The position numbers and the translations under genes are program-made. A stretch of 64,000 nucleotides of DNA, taken from contig RKQB01000001.1 of assembly GCA_003797895.1 (NCBI GenBank), forward strand, positions 201,822-265,821, in the 5' to 3' direction. The stretch is from Cyclobacteriaceae bacterium YHN15. GTDB taxonomy: Bacteria > Bacteroidota > Bacteroidia > Cytophagales > Cyclobacteriaceae. How positions within the stretch are numbered: position 1 is the stretch's first letter; every line of letters begins with the position of its first letter. Shown here piece by piece: positions 1 through 8,929 of the stretch. The notes under the pieces were generated by a model. That model worked only from the letters and a program-made list of their open reading frames with translations, did no database searches and had not been told where the DNA came from.

Positions 1-27
1 TAATCAAGGTTCAACCTTCATTTTTCA

Positions 28-145
28 CGAACCACAAAAGTCAACAAAGTCAACAAAAGAAGGGTCGGTACAGGAATTGCTATTCAGTTTTGCAAGTCGT
101 GCTGTTCACTTCCTTTTGTGTTTCTTTTGTCCCTTTTGTGGTTGG
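28..145. repeat. inverted-repeat-bounded element, copy 1
   Basis: An approximately 118-bp unit that opens with CGAACCACAAAAG and closes with CTTTTGTGGTTgG, so its ends are inverted repeats. Together with the preceding 27 bases it is nearly identical to the stretch beginning at 182, so the two 145-base blocks form a direct tandem pair 181 bases apart. There is no open reading frame inside. Bases 1-330 hold nothing else recognisable. Confidence 0.8.
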
Positions 146-208
146 TTAATTTCTGGCAAACCGACGGTCAGGGGTTTCATTTAATCAAGGTTCACCCTTC
201 ATTTTTTC

Positions 209-326
209 CGAACCACAAAAGTCAACAAAGTCAATAAAAGTATGGCCTGTAACGGAATTGCTATTCAGTTTTGCAAGTCGTGCTGTTCACTTTCTTTTGT
301 GTTCCTTTTGTCACTTTTGTGGTTCG
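209..326. repeat. inverted-repeat-bounded element, copy 2
   Basis: This is the second copy of the 118-bp unit, again running from CGAACCACAAAAG to CTTTTGTGGTTCG. It shares the internal block GCTATTCAGTTTTGCAAGTC with copy 1. It ends about five bases from the stop codon of the GxxExxY gene, so it could form a 3' hairpin on that gene's transcript. Confidence 0.8.
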
Positions 327-330
327 AAAA

Positions 331-744
331 TCAATCCTTCAAGTAAGTATAAAAATCGTTTACATAAGTTTTTTGTCCTTCATGATAAAGGTTTATCACA
401 TTGAAGTTATAAATGATTCCTTTGGGGGATTTCAATAGCTTCATATAACTGATTAACCTTGCTTCATCAATTGGCGGTATGGACTCCAAAGCTTTAAGCT
501 CCACAGTTATCAGATTTTCAATATAAAAGTCGCACCTTAATTTAGATTCGATGGATAGTTCTTTATAAACTATAGGAATTCTCATCTCTGATTGAAATTG
601 TAGACCACGTTGCTCCAATTCAAAAGCAAAACAATTATGGTAAACACTTTCAAGTAAACCTGGTCCTAGATTTTTGTGAACTTCGATTGCAGCGCCATTG
701 ATCGAATAGGTAAGTTCTTTGATTATTGATTTTGTAACTTCCAT
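331..744 (-). CDS. GxxExxY family protein
   Basis: A 137-residue protein carrying the signature GPGLLESVY (about residues 27-35) that names the GxxExxY family, followed by an IPIVYKELSI segment and a CDFYIENLITVELKAL core. The core resembles a compact PD-(D/E)xK-like alpha/beta fold (D...E.K order). The molecular function of the family is not established, and the nuclease-like reading is inference. There is no signal peptide, so it is probably cytoplasmic. Length is normal for the family. The gene stands alone, with three related ~117-bp inverted-repeat elements around it: two beyond its 3' end and one upstream of its start. This suggests the gene and repeats travel or are maintained together. 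Confidence 0.85.
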   Translation of the reverse strand: MEVTKSIIKELTYSINGAAIEVHKNLGPGLLESVYHNCFAFELEQRGLQFQSEMRIPIVYKELSIESKLRCDFYIENLITVELKALESIPPIDEARLISYMKLLKSPKGIIYNFNVINLYHEGQKTYVNDFYTYLKD

Positions 745-824
745 AAAAAAACAATTTGAAAGAGGAAAGATTAAAAACTTGATAGATAAAAATTAAAGAT
801 ATTTAAAAATAAAAAAAAAAATTT

Positions 825-939
825 CGAACCACAAAAATCAGCAAAAGGAACAAAAGTAGTTGTTAATGAAGATGATCGATTAAGTATAAGAGGTAAAATT
901 TCCCCTCTTTTGTGTTTCTTTTGTCCCTTTTGTGGTTCG
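825..939. repeat. inverted-repeat-bounded element, copy 3
   Basis: A 115-bp unit with ends CGAACCACAAAA and TTTTGTGGTTCG, which are perfect 12-bp inverted repeats. The arms continue imperfectly inward (AAGGAACAAAAG against CTTTTGTGTTTCTTTTG). The centre differs from copies 1 and 2. It lies about 80 bases upstream of the GxxExxY start codon and ends just before the stop codon of the next minus-strand gene at 948. Confidence 0.75.
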
Positions 940-947
940 TAAAACTA

Positions 948-1421
948 TTACGGTTTTCTGGTTTTTTTAGCTTTAAAATAAAGATACCCAAAACTCAGGG
1001 TACTCAGGAAAAAAATAAAGGAAGTCCACTCATAGGTTCTTTTGTCAGATTTTTTTTCCGCTACGGTTTCTTCCTTTTCTTCCAATGCCCTCTTGAGGAT
1101 AGCGATCTCTCTCTCCTGTTTTTGAGAAATGAATTTATAATCATTTTTCTCATAGGTGATTTCTGTTTTTTCTATTTCGCTGAGCATTTTCAGCTCCTCC
1201 ATGATCTGATTGTCCTTGTCAATGATCCTTGCCATCCAATCATTGGTTTCGATCATGTCCTTTTTTGTACGGTTTCCAAAAATCCCGCTTTTTTTACTCT
1301 CGGAATTCCTCCATTCCCGGTGCATTTTTTCCCTTTCACTCAGCATTCTATCCAGTTTGGCCTGTGCAAAAAGGGAAATAGGAATAATAAAAATTAAGGC
1401 AAGAATCAAAATTTTGCGCAT
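948..1421 (-). CDS. exported coiled-coil protein with C-terminal membrane helix
   Basis: A 157-residue protein of unknown function. It starts with a clear signal peptide (residues 1-20, ending LFAQA). A highly charged, helix-forming middle (about residues 22-130, rich in E, K and R) probably forms a coiled coil. One hydrophobic helix follows near residues 131-150 (SFIFFLSTLSFGYLYF), then a basic tail KAKKTRKP. Most of the protein would therefore lie in the periplasm, anchored by its C-terminus. I do not recognise a named family. The opposite-strand reading frame over the same bases has no such organisation, so this strand was chosen. Confidence 0.7.
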   Translation of the reverse strand: MRKILILALIFIIPISLFAQAKLDRMLSEREKMHREWRNSESKKSGIFGNRTKKDMIETNDWMARIIDKDNQIMEELKMLSEIEKTEITYEKNDYKFISQKQEREIAILKRALEEKEETVAEKKSDKRTYEWTSFIFFLSTLSFGYLYFKAKKTRKP

Positions 1422-1488
1422 GACGACAAATTATTTTATAACAATTCATCATTTCAAATAATATGCCGAATTGATATATATTGCGGAC

Positions 1489-1860
1489 TTACATAAACTT
1501 TTTCCCTTGTTTACGCTTAAAAGATCCTTTTCTGCGCTTTCCGTTGGTGTAGAAATTATATAAAAAGTTAATGGCAAACACAGTGATGGTCAGGGGGACA
1601 AACATGTCGGGCAACATGATTTTTATCCCAAGCAAAATCAACAAGGTTGCAATGATACCTGTTTTAAAGGTGGTGTGGCTTTCAGGATATACCCGGCCTA
1701 TCAAGTATAGGCTGAGACCTTCAATAATAACCATGGTCACCAACAAATAAGTCAGCATATCCCTCATAGTAGTATCATTTGACCAGACTACCCAAGCCAG
1801 GCCGGCAGCTACCAAAATTAAACTAGCGGATTGTATAGATGTATTCAGACGTTCTCTCAT
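1489..1860 (-). CDS. small integral membrane protein, function unknown
   Basis: A 123-residue protein with about four hydrophobic helices (approximately residues 9-27, 35-55, 66-82 and 86-104) and a strongly basic C-terminal tail (GKRRKGSFKRKQGKK), which by the positive-inside rule should be cytoplasmic. No enzymatic motif is visible. It lies 67 bases upstream of the coiled-coil membrane protein on the same strand, so the two may be co-transcribed. The family is not recognised. Confidence 0.65.
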   Translation of the reverse strand: MRERLNTSIQSASLILVAAGLAWVVWSNDTTMRDMLTYLLVTMVIIEGLSLYLIGRVYPESHTTFKTGIIATLLILLGIKIMLPDMFVPLTITVFAINFLYNFYTNGKRRKGSFKRKQGKKFM

Positions 1861-1965
1861 AATTTTAGGTCATTGGGCTTGTATAGCGAAATAAGATATA
1901 CAATTTATCCCGAACATCAAAAAAGCCGGAACAACTTGGGAATTGGGTTAGCCTTGGGAATTATA

Positions 1966-2018
1966 GTACCAAGTACAATGTACAAAGTACCAAGAATTCC
2001 CGCTTGGTACTTTGTACA
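1966..2018. repeat. GTAC-type intergenic repeat with 16-bp perfect stem
   Basis: Bases 1979-1994 (TGTACAAAGTACCAAG) are the exact reverse complement of 2003-2018, separated by eight bases, so this DNA or its transcript can form a 16-bp hairpin. It is preceded by another GTACCAAGTACAATG word. The same GTAC-rich words recur at six other intergenic sites in the window. It lies about six bases beyond the stop codon of the DPP-IV gene and could stabilise or end that transcript, although no U-tract follows. Confidence 0.75.
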
Positions 2019-2023
2019 AAGAA

Positions 2024-4204
2024 TTACAGCTTTCTCTTGATAAAATCTGTCATTAAACTGTACAGGTGCCAGGTCGTATTTCCCCCATATATGCCATGGT
2101 TCCTATTTGGGTAAAACATGGTTTCAAAATGTTTGTCAGCTTTCACCAAAGCATCCACCAAATCCACCGCATTTTGAAAGTGAACATTGTCATCACCCGT
2201 ACCATGAATCAGAAGTAGGTTACCTTTTAATTTATTGACATGAGTGATGGGGCTGTTGTTGTCATATCCTGCAGCATTCAGCTGTGGAGTTTGTAAATAA
2301 CGTTCGGTGTAAATGGTGTCATAATATCTCCAGGTAGTTACGGGGGCAACTGCTATGGCAGATTTGAAAACGTCATTACCTATCATAAGGGCCAGTGAAG
2401 ACATATATCCCCCATAAGACCATCCCCAGATTCCTATTCTGGATTTGTCAACATAAGGTAAGGTCCCCAAATATTTGGCTCCGGCAATTTGATCTTCTGT
2501 TTCTAATTTTCCCAAATTGGCATAAGTAAGGTGCTTGAATTCACGGCCTCTCCCCCCAGTGCCCCTATTATCCACGCAGACGACGATATAACCCTCTGAA
2601 GCCAGGTGATGATGCCAAAAATCCCTGGTTCCTCCCCATGAATTGCTTACGTTTTGGGATCCGGGGCCTCCGTATACATACATTAATACCGGATATTTTT
2701 TGTTTTCATCAAAACCTGCAGGTTTGATCATGTACCCATTCAAGAAACTACCGTCCACTGTATTGAAATTGAAAAATTCCTTTTTTGAAAAATCAAATTC
2801 TGATAATTTGCTTCTTAATTCCGTATTGTCTTCCAATACCTTTACCAGTTTTCCGGTGGATTCGTTCAATGTAACTTTTAATGGAGTTTCAGCATTTGAT
2901 TGGTTGGCAATGTAATATTTGAAATCCTTGCTCATGTTGACCGAGGTGGTTCCTTTTTCCGGGGTAAGGACTTTTTTACCTTTTCCGTCCATATTGATCA
3001 CATAAAGATTCCTTTCCAATGGAGAAGCCTCAGTAGAGACAAAATAAATCTTTTTGTTTTTCTCATCTACTCCGATCAGATTGGTAACTTCCCAGTCGCC
3101 TGAAGTAATCTGACGGATTAATTTGCCCTGATTGTCATGATGGTAGATGTGTTTGTAACCATCCTGCTCAGAAGTGCGGATGAAACCTTTGTTTCCCTCT
3201 AGGAATCTCAAATCATCGTTATAGTCTAAATCAACATAGGTAGTGGACTTTTCTTGTAAGATAAGTTGTGTACCACCCGTAATGGCATTGGCATAGAGCA
3301 AATCCAATTGGTTTTGTAGCCTGTTGAGACGTATAAAGGCCAAGGTATTGCTGTCATTGGTCCAGTAGATCCTTGGCAGGTAGATGTCCTTTTCTTCTCC
3401 TGCATCCACTTTTACTGTTTTTTTACTGCTGAGGTCGTAAACATGTATGCTTACTTCTGCGTTTTTCTCACCGGCTTTAGGATACTTAAAGCGATAATCT
3501 TCCGGATAGAGTTTGCCCCAAGTCTGCATATTGAACTCAGGAACTTCCGATTCATCAAATCGGATAAAGGCTATTTTCTTGCCGTCGGGGGACCAGTCAA
3601 AGGCTTTTGACATAGAAAATTCCTCCTCATAAACCCAATCTGCTGCGCCATTGATAATGTGGTTCCATTTGCCGTCTTGGGTAATTTGGGTAACCTGATT
3701 GTTGGACAGTTCCACTATATAAATATTATTGTCTTTGACAAAGGCGACTTTGTCATTGTTTGGAGAGAGGGTTGCATACATGATTTTCTGCCCATCCATC
3801 AATTTTTGAGCGCTTCCTGTTTTCAGGTCTACCACATGAAAAATTCCTTTGCTGGATCTTCTGTAAATACTTTCTACCTCTGAAGCAATCAGGGCTTTGG
3901 TTTCTTCTGAATTAAAGGAGTAGCTTGAAAAGTTTATCCCTAAGGCACCTCCATCAATGAGGGTTTCAGCTTCCACTCCTGTGGACACATTGATTTTAAC
4001 CACCTTTGATCCTGAAATACCCCTTTGAAGTGAAGAGTAGTATTGGCCATCCTTCATCCAGTTGATGCCATAAACCGATTTTTGGTTAAAGGTATTGGAC
4101 TTGAAGACATCTTCCAGACTGACTGATTTTTTTTGCTGGGCAAAAGACAAACTGCTCCAAAGCATGAAAAAAGCCAGGAGGGCCATTGATTTGAGTTTAT
4201 TCAT
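2024..4204 (-). CDS. dipeptidyl peptidase IV family serine peptidase (S9B)
   Basis: A 726-residue exported peptidase that releases X-Pro dipeptides or tripeptides from polypeptide N-termini. It has a signal peptide (residues 1-22, ending SFAQ), then an eight-bladed propeller (about 40-480) containing the DPP-IV signature DWVYEEEF at 189-196, whose glutamates bind the substrate amino terminus. The C-terminal alpha/beta-hydrolase domain has the nucleophile in GWSYGG (Ser596), the acidic residue in HGTGDDNVHF (Asp671/672) and the histidine in RNHGIYGG (His703). Length and motif order are typical of Bacteroidota DPP-IV and prolyl tripeptidyl peptidases, and the exact specificity cannot be told. 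It probably acts in the periplasm on imported peptides. A good promoter lies upstream at 4230-4258. Confidence 0.95.
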   Translation of the reverse strand: MNKLKSMALLAFFMLWSSLSFAQQKKSVSLEDVFKSNTFNQKSVYGINWMKDGQYYSSLQRGISGSKVVKINVSTGVEAETLIDGGALGINFSSYSFNSEETKALIASEVESIYRRSSKGIFHVVDLKTGSAQKLMDGQKIMYATLSPNNDKVAFVKDNNIYIVELSNNQVTQITQDGKWNHIINGAADWVYEEEFSMSKAFDWSPDGKKIAFIRFDESEVPEFNMQTWGKLYPEDYRFKYPKAGEKNAEVSIHVYDLSSKKTVKVDAGEEKDIYLPRIYWTNDSNTLAFIRLNRLQNQLDLLYANAITGGTQLILQEKSTTYVDLDYNDDLRFLEGNKGFIRTSEQDGYKHIYHHDNQGKLIRQITSGDWEVTNLIGVDEKNKKIYFVSTEASPLERNLYVINMDGKGKKVLTPEKGTTSVNMSKDFKYYIANQSNAETPLKVTLNESTGKLVKVLEDNTELRSKLSEFDFSKKEFFNFNTVDGSFLNGYMIKPAGFDENKKYPVLMYVYGGPGSQNVSNSWGGTRDFWHHHLASEGYIVVCVDNRGTGGRGREFKHLTYANLGKLETEDQIAGAKYLGTLPYVDKSRIGIWGWSYGGYMSSLALMIGNDVFKSAIAVAPVTTWRYYDTIYTERYLQTPQLNAAGYDNNSPITHVNKLKGNLLLIHGTGDDNVHFQNAVDLVDALVKADKHFETMFYPNRNHGIYGGNTTWHLYSLMTDFIKRKL

Positions 4205-4229
4205 TGAATGCTTGGTTCTTAGTTGGGCC

Positions 4230-4258
4230 CAAAAGTATAAAAAATGGAATTAATCAAA
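4230..4258 (-). promoter_or_regulatory. Bacteroidota-type promoter of the DPP-IV gene
   Basis: Read on the minus strand: TTTG (4258-4255), a 17-base spacer, then TACTTTTG (4237-4230). This matches the phylum consensus TTTG / TAnnTTTG. The -7 element lies about 25 bases from the start codon at 4204. Confidence 0.55.
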
Positions 4259-4388
4259 AAGTTAAAATGAATTAACTGAAGTCGGAAGTTTGGGACCAAG
4301 AGGTAGAAATATTGGATTTTGTTTTTATGATATTTGTAATTGGTCACTGGTAATTGATTTGCCTGCGTTTTCTCAGAAGCTATAAGAA

Positions 4389-5501
4389 TCAGGGAAACTT
4401 AAATTTGATGCCATCCCTATTACCTCTGTAGAAAATCCCGTCTTCAATTATCAGAATTTCCCCATTCTTACCTTCTTTGATATTGGAGTCAACACCATAT
4501 ACCCTTCCTCCATAAAGTTGCGTAACCGAACGGAGTGAAGTATGTCCCACGATGATTCTTTTGACTTTAAAAAACCCCAAAATATTATCTATTTCTTTTT
4601 CATAGACTTCACCCTCAACGAAATATCCCCGATACCATGTGGGACCTTGGCCACTGGTTAAAAAATCGACATCCTCCATTTGTTTTTTATTTCCCGGTTC
4701 AAACCCTGAAATCTGATCAAAGAAAAGCCGGTTAACTTTGTTGGCTTTCATTTTTTTATCGACCAGTTCTTTGGAAATACCCGCATGAACAAACAATACA
4801 TCATTGATGGTAACAATGGCTGGCAATTTTCTCAGCCAATTTCCAAAAACGGATGTAGCACCATACATTTCTGCAACAGATATTTCCATTATATCAGCTG
4901 CCTGCTTGTACTTTTCATTCAAATATCTCAAATCATTGAACGTGGTCATCAATTCATGATTTCCAATCAGGAAATGTACCCTTCCCCGTTGTCTCTTTGC
5001 CTGATTTTCAAGTTTGTACACCAACCATAAGATTTCAGTTACCATTTTCCCTCTTCCCATAATATCTCCATTCACTACAAGATGACCATTACCATAATTC
5101 CAGTTTAAATTTTCATCGATTACGCCATGGCTCTTTAATAGTTCCACCATGAGATCATATTGACCATGGACGTCGGAAATGACTGTGATTTTTGATACGC
5201 CTTTATACTTTTGTTTGGGATTTGGGTTATTCTCAAAATTACTCATGAAAATAAAAGGGTCCAGTCCAAGCTGAAATTCATTATTAAGAAAATCCGCAGT
5301 AACATTGTTTTCGGATTTCTTTTCTCCGTTTTCAACCCATTTGGCAATCCACTGACCCTGTTGTAAAATGATATGGGGGCCTTCAAAAACGATAAATTGC
5401 GGCCCTTCAGAAATGAGTATTTCATCTTCTTGGGCTATTGCTCCTTTAGAAAAAGCAAAGAATAAGAAAGCGATAAATGAAATTTTTAATGCTTGGGCCA
5501 T
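4389..5501 (-). CDS. exported calcineurin-like metallophosphoesterase (PPP/Shelph-like)
   Basis: A 370-residue phosphoesterase with a signal peptide (residues 1-23, ending GAIAQ). The metal-binding motifs appear in family order: DVHG (about 110-113), GDIMGRG (145-151), GNHE (180-183), VHAG (near 238) and GHTS (near 323). The layout matches Shewanella-like PPP phosphatases, which bacteria often export. One oddity: the usual GDxxDRG motif has Gly in place of the second Asp. The substrate is unknown and the location should be periplasmic. It is a single gene between the DPP-IV gene and ddl, and no promoter match was found. Confidence 0.88.
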   Translation of the reverse strand: MAQALKISFIAFLFFAFSKGAIAQEDEILISEGPQFIVFEGPHIILQQGQWIAKWVENGEKKSENNVTADFLNNEFQLGLDPFIFMSNFENNPNPKQKYKGVSKITVISDVHGQYDLMVELLKSHGVIDENLNWNYGNGHLVVNGDIMGRGKMVTEILWLVYKLENQAKRQRGRVHFLIGNHELMTTFNDLRYLNEKYKQAADIMEISVAEMYGATSVFGNWLRKLPAIVTINDVLFVHAGISKELVDKKMKANKVNRLFFDQISGFEPGNKKQMEDVDFLTSGQGPTWYRGYFVEGEVYEKEIDNILGFFKVKRIIVGHTSLRSVTQLYGGRVYGVDSNIKEGKNGEILIIEDGIFYRGNRDGIKFKFP

Positions 5502-5640
5502 AAATTTTTATTGATAAGTTAAACACTTTTTTAGTTTTTTTCAATACTCTGATTTTGCCATTGAAAAAACTCTCTTTTTTTCTTGGAATCTTTTTCACCG
5601 TTCAATGATAAATGGAGATTGATATTTACTTTTACAGGGT

Positions 5641-6627
5641 ATGAAGAGAAAAATAGCATTGGTTACAGGTGGGTTTACAGGTGAGTCTGTAATCTCCCTG
5701 AAGAGTGCTGCAGTCGTAGCCCGCACTATCGATACAGAAAAATATGATATCTATAAAATTCTGATTTATCCAGGAGATTGGTATCATGAAACCTCCAAGG
5801 GTGAAAAAATCCCAGTTGACCTCAATGATTTTTCTATTTCTTTAAATGGACAAAAAATTAAGTTTGATGGGGTATTCAATATTCTTCACGGTTCTCCGGG
5901 AGAAGATGGGAAGCTGGCCGGCTATTTTGATATGTTGAAAATACCCTACACCACTTGTGATGCCCTCACATCGGCCATCACCATGAATAAAGGCTATACC
6001 AAAGCGATTGTAAGGGATATACCGGAATTATTTGTAGCCAAGTCTATGCAGCTTTTCGGCAACCATCCCTCTCATAAAGAACAGTTATTAAAAGAACTTC
6101 GGATCCCTTTGTTTGTAAAACCAAATAACGGAGGAAGTAGTATTGGAATGAGTAAAGTAAAGGAGCCTAGTGAGCTTCAGGAAGCTTTGGATAAAGCCTT
6201 TGCGGAAGATTCCCAGGTTTTGGTGGAAGAATTTGTTTCCGGTAGGGAATTTTCTATCGGTGTATATCATGCCAAGGGGAAAACTACTGTCCTGCCTGCC
6301 ACAGAAATTGTAAGCAGCAAGGAATTCTTTGATTTTGAAGCTAAATATTCTGCTGGAGTAGCAGAGGAGATTACTCCAGGGAGAATGAACGAAGAAGAAG
6401 TTGCCCGTGTTAACAGGATTATTGAAAAAGTATATCAAAAACTCAATTGTAAAGGAGCTGTCAGGATTGATTATTTCCTGGAACACGAGACTTCAAAATT
6501 TTTCTTTATAGAAATCAATACCGTCCCCGGTCAAACAGAAACAAGCTTAATTTCCCAACAGGTCAGGGCAATCGGAATGGAGACAAGGGATTTTTATACC
6601 GAATTGATAGAAGAAATGTTTATCTGA
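5641..6627 (+). CDS. ddl: D-alanine--D-alanine ligase
   Basis: A 328-residue ATP-grasp enzyme that joins two D-alanines for peptidoglycan precursors in the cytoplasm. Visible family marks are the N-terminal GGFTGE loop, LHGSPGEDG (about residues 83-91), the ATP-grasp loop KPNNGGSSIG (about 160-169), and the C-terminal metal/substrate block IEINTVPGQTETSL with its Glu and Asn ligands. Length is normal. The start is the first ATG, directly after an AT-rich leader. It converges with copA: the two genes overlap tail to tail by eight bases (6620-6627), leaving no room for a terminator. MurF, which uses the dipeptide product, is encoded at 47541. Confidence 0.96.
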   Translation: MKRKIALVTGGFTGESVISLKSAAVVARTIDTEKYDIYKILIYPGDWYHETSKGEKIPVDLNDFSISLNGQKIKFDGVFNILHGSPGEDGKLAGYFDMLKIPYTTCDALTSAITMNKGYTKAIVRDIPELFVAKSMQLFGNHPSHKEQLLKELRIPLFVKPNNGGSSIGMSKVKEPSELQEALDKAFAEDSQVLVEEFVSGREFSIGVYHAKGKTTVLPATEIVSSKEFFDFEAKYSAGVAEEITPGRMNEEEVARVNRIIEKVYQKLNCKGAVRIDYFLEHETSKFFFIEINTVPGQTETSLISQQVRAIGMETRDFYTELIEEMFI

Positions 6628-8812
6628 GCCTTAAACTATTACTGACTACCGAAACAGAACTCAAGGCCATGGCTGCACCAGCAATCATTGGGTTGAGCAA
6701 GAAACCAAAAGAGGGATATAATATTCCTGCAGCAATCGGAATGCCGATTACGTTATAAACAAATGCCCAGAAAAGGTTTTGCCTGATGATTTTTACTGTT
6801 TTTCTGGTCAGTTCAAGTGTCTTAGGTATTTGTTTCAGATCAGAATGTACCAATGTCACCTCGGCCACTTCCATGGCTATATCTGAACCTTTTCCCATGG
6901 CAATGCTCAGGTCTGCCAAACTTAGGGCCTCACTGTCATTGATCCCATCACCTGCCATGGCTACAGTTTTTCCCTGAGTCTTCAATTCCTGAACATAGTT
7001 GGCTTTGTCATGAGGAAGCATGGAGGCTTTATAAATATCCACACCGGTTTCCAGTGCGACTTTTTCCGCAGCCATCTCATGATCACCGGTCAGCATGTGG
7101 ATTTTTATACCCATTTTTTTGAGCTGTTCTATTGCTTCTATGGATGTTTTTTTCACCGGGTCGGTGATTTGAAAATAGGCGACCAGAACATCATTTTTTG
7201 AAACATAGACCACGGAAGAGCCTTCGGCCATTAATTTTTGGCTGCCGCTTATATCAATTTCCTCATATTGAAGTTTATTTTCAGACAGCCAGTTGAATGT
7301 CCCAATTTTATAGAGAATCCCTTCTGACTCTGCCAATACCCCTTTGCCTGTTTCACTTCTGAAATGCAGGATTTCTACCCTGTCCTTTGACTCCTTTAAA
7401 AAAGACACCATAGCCCTGGCCAATGGATGCTCAGATTTGGTTTCAATTGCCTTGATGATGGCAGCATCTTTTTCTGTCCATGCATCCATATAATTCGCAT
7501 GAACCACCTGAGGGCTTCCTTCTGTTATGGTTCCTGTTTTGTCCAAAACCAGGGTATCGATTTTTCTTCCTTTTTCCAAACTTTCGGCATCCTTGATCAA
7601 AATCCCCATTTCTGCCCCTTTGCCCATGGCAGCCATGATGGCGGTGGGGGTAGCTAATCCCAAGGCACAGGGACAGGCGATGACCAGAACAGTGATCATG
7701 GCCAGCATGCCCCTCAACCAGGCATCATCCACCCCGCTGAATCCCCAGATGAAAAAAGTAATCAATGCAATTCCAAGAACAACAGGAACAAAAACCGAAG
7801 CTACCCGATCCACCAGTTTTTGAATGGGTGCTTTTGATCCCTGAGCTGATTTCACCCTTTCAATGATTTGGGAAAGAAGGGTTTCATTTCCTACCTGTTC
7901 CGCAATGAAGGAAAAACTTCCCTCCTGATTTATCGTGCCTGCAAATACTTTATCCCCCAAGCCTTTCAGCACAGGAAGAGGTTCTCCGGTCAGCATGCTT
8001 TCATTGATGTAGGATTTTCCTTCGGTAACCTTCCCATCCAAAGGGATTTTTTGCCCCGGCTTGATCAAAATTAACTCACCCCGATTAACTTCAGAGGTTT
8101 TTTTTGTAATGGCAGTGCCATTTTCCATTACAGTCAATTCCTGAGGCTGAAGCCCTATTAATTTTTTGAGCGCGGCACTTGTTCCTGCTTTGGCACTTGA
8201 TTCCAATGTTTTTCCCAACAGGATAAAGAACAGGATCACGGCTGCTGCTTCAAAATACACATGGGGTTCTAAACCCCGATCAAGAAGAAATTGAGGAAAA
8301 AAAGTGTTGAAGGTACTGTATAAGTAGGCTATACCTGTACTTAAGGCCACCAACGTGTCCATATTTGACTGGAAGTTTTTGGCCAGTTTCCATGCTTGGA
8401 CAAAGAATTGTGAACCAAAAACCAGGAGAATCGGAGTAGTCAATGCCCACATGATGTAATTGCCATAAGGCATATGCATCCAGAACATACCGATCAGGAA
8501 TACAGGAAGAGCCAATAATCCGGCATATAAGGTTTTTCTTTTCAGTTGTTTGTGTGCTTCTTCCCGGATTTTATCCAGTTCTTCTTCTTGGATTGCCTCT
8601 ATCATCAGGTCGTAGCCATTGGATTTGACATTCTCCTGCAGTTTTTCCAAAGAAGTTTCACTTTCTTCCCATTCCACAAAGGCCGCATGGTTGGCGTAAT
8701 TCACTACAGCTGACTTTACTCCCTTACTATTTGATAAAGCCTTTTCCACCGCTATGGCACAGGCGGCACAGCTCATTCCCGTAACAGGTATTTCTTTTTT
8801 TATTTTTGACAT
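6620..8812 (-). CDS. copA: copper-translocating P1B-type ATPase
   Basis: A 730-residue inner-membrane pump that exports Cu(I) using ATP. It has one N-terminal heavy-metal domain with GMSCAAC (residues 12-18; Cys15 and Cys18), then the transmembrane region with the metal-passing CPC (380-382). The phosphorylation site is DKTGT (Asp424), followed by the HP motif (462-463) and the hinge GDGIND (621-626). The final helices contain YN (about 687-688) and a Met/Ser-rich MALSSVSVVSNS stretch, the residues that mark the Cu(I) subgroup. Metal specificity is inferred from these residues. No copper-responsive regulator or chaperone is adjacent. Its 3' end overlaps ddl by eight bases. Confidence 0.95.
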   Translation of the reverse strand: MSKIKKEIPVTGMSCAACAIAVEKALSNSKGVKSAVVNYANHAAFVEWEESETSLEKLQENVKSNGYDLMIEAIQEEELDKIREEAHKQLKRKTLYAGLLALPVFLIGMFWMHMPYGNYIMWALTTPILLVFGSQFFVQAWKLAKNFQSNMDTLVALSTGIAYLYSTFNTFFPQFLLDRGLEPHVYFEAAAVILFFILLGKTLESSAKAGTSAALKKLIGLQPQELTVMENGTAITKKTSEVNRGELILIKPGQKIPLDGKVTEGKSYINESMLTGEPLPVLKGLGDKVFAGTINQEGSFSFIAEQVGNETLLSQIIERVKSAQGSKAPIQKLVDRVASVFVPVVLGIALITFFIWGFSGVDDAWLRGMLAMITVLVIACPCALGLATPTAIMAAMGKGAEMGILIKDAESLEKGRKIDTLVLDKTGTITEGSPQVVHANYMDAWTEKDAAIIKAIETKSEHPLARAMVSFLKESKDRVEILHFRSETGKGVLAESEGILYKIGTFNWLSENKLQYEEIDISGSQKLMAEGSSVVYVSKNDVLVAYFQITDPVKKTSIEAIEQLKKMGIKIHMLTGDHEMAAEKVALETGVDIYKASMLPHDKANYVQELKTQGKTVAMAGDGINDSEALSLADLSIAMGKGSDIAMEVAEVTLVHSDLKQIPKTLELTRKTVKIIRQNLFWAFVYNVIGIPIAAGILYPSFGFLLNPMIAGAAMALSSVSVVSNSLRLR

Positions 8813-8876
8813 GGTTTAAAACTTCAAACTCCAAAATTCAACTCTCATAAGTTACCATCCGCGAAGGCGGAAAAGA

Positions 8877-8907
8877 TGTACAAGGTCCAAGGTACAATGT
8901 ACCATAC
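8877..8907. repeat. GTAC-type intergenic repeat
   Basis: The words TGTACAAGG and GGTACAATGTACCAT match the GTAC-rich family found at 1966, 23853, 24391, 25841, 37273 and 37609. The copy lies in the 454-base spacer between copA and bshC. Confidence 0.6.
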
Positions 8908-8929
8908 CAATGAAACCCATTTCCGACTT

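Noticed and set aside
1..326. Tandem repeats as a CRISPR array
   Set aside because: There are only two copies with a 181-base period and near-identical interiors; there are no short regular repeats with unique spacers and no cas genes.
912..1397. Plus-strand frame of 161 codons
   Set aside because: It is antisense to the 948-1421 gene, which has a proper signal peptide, coiled coil and membrane helix. The plus-strand product is Phe-rich and low in ordinary protein features.
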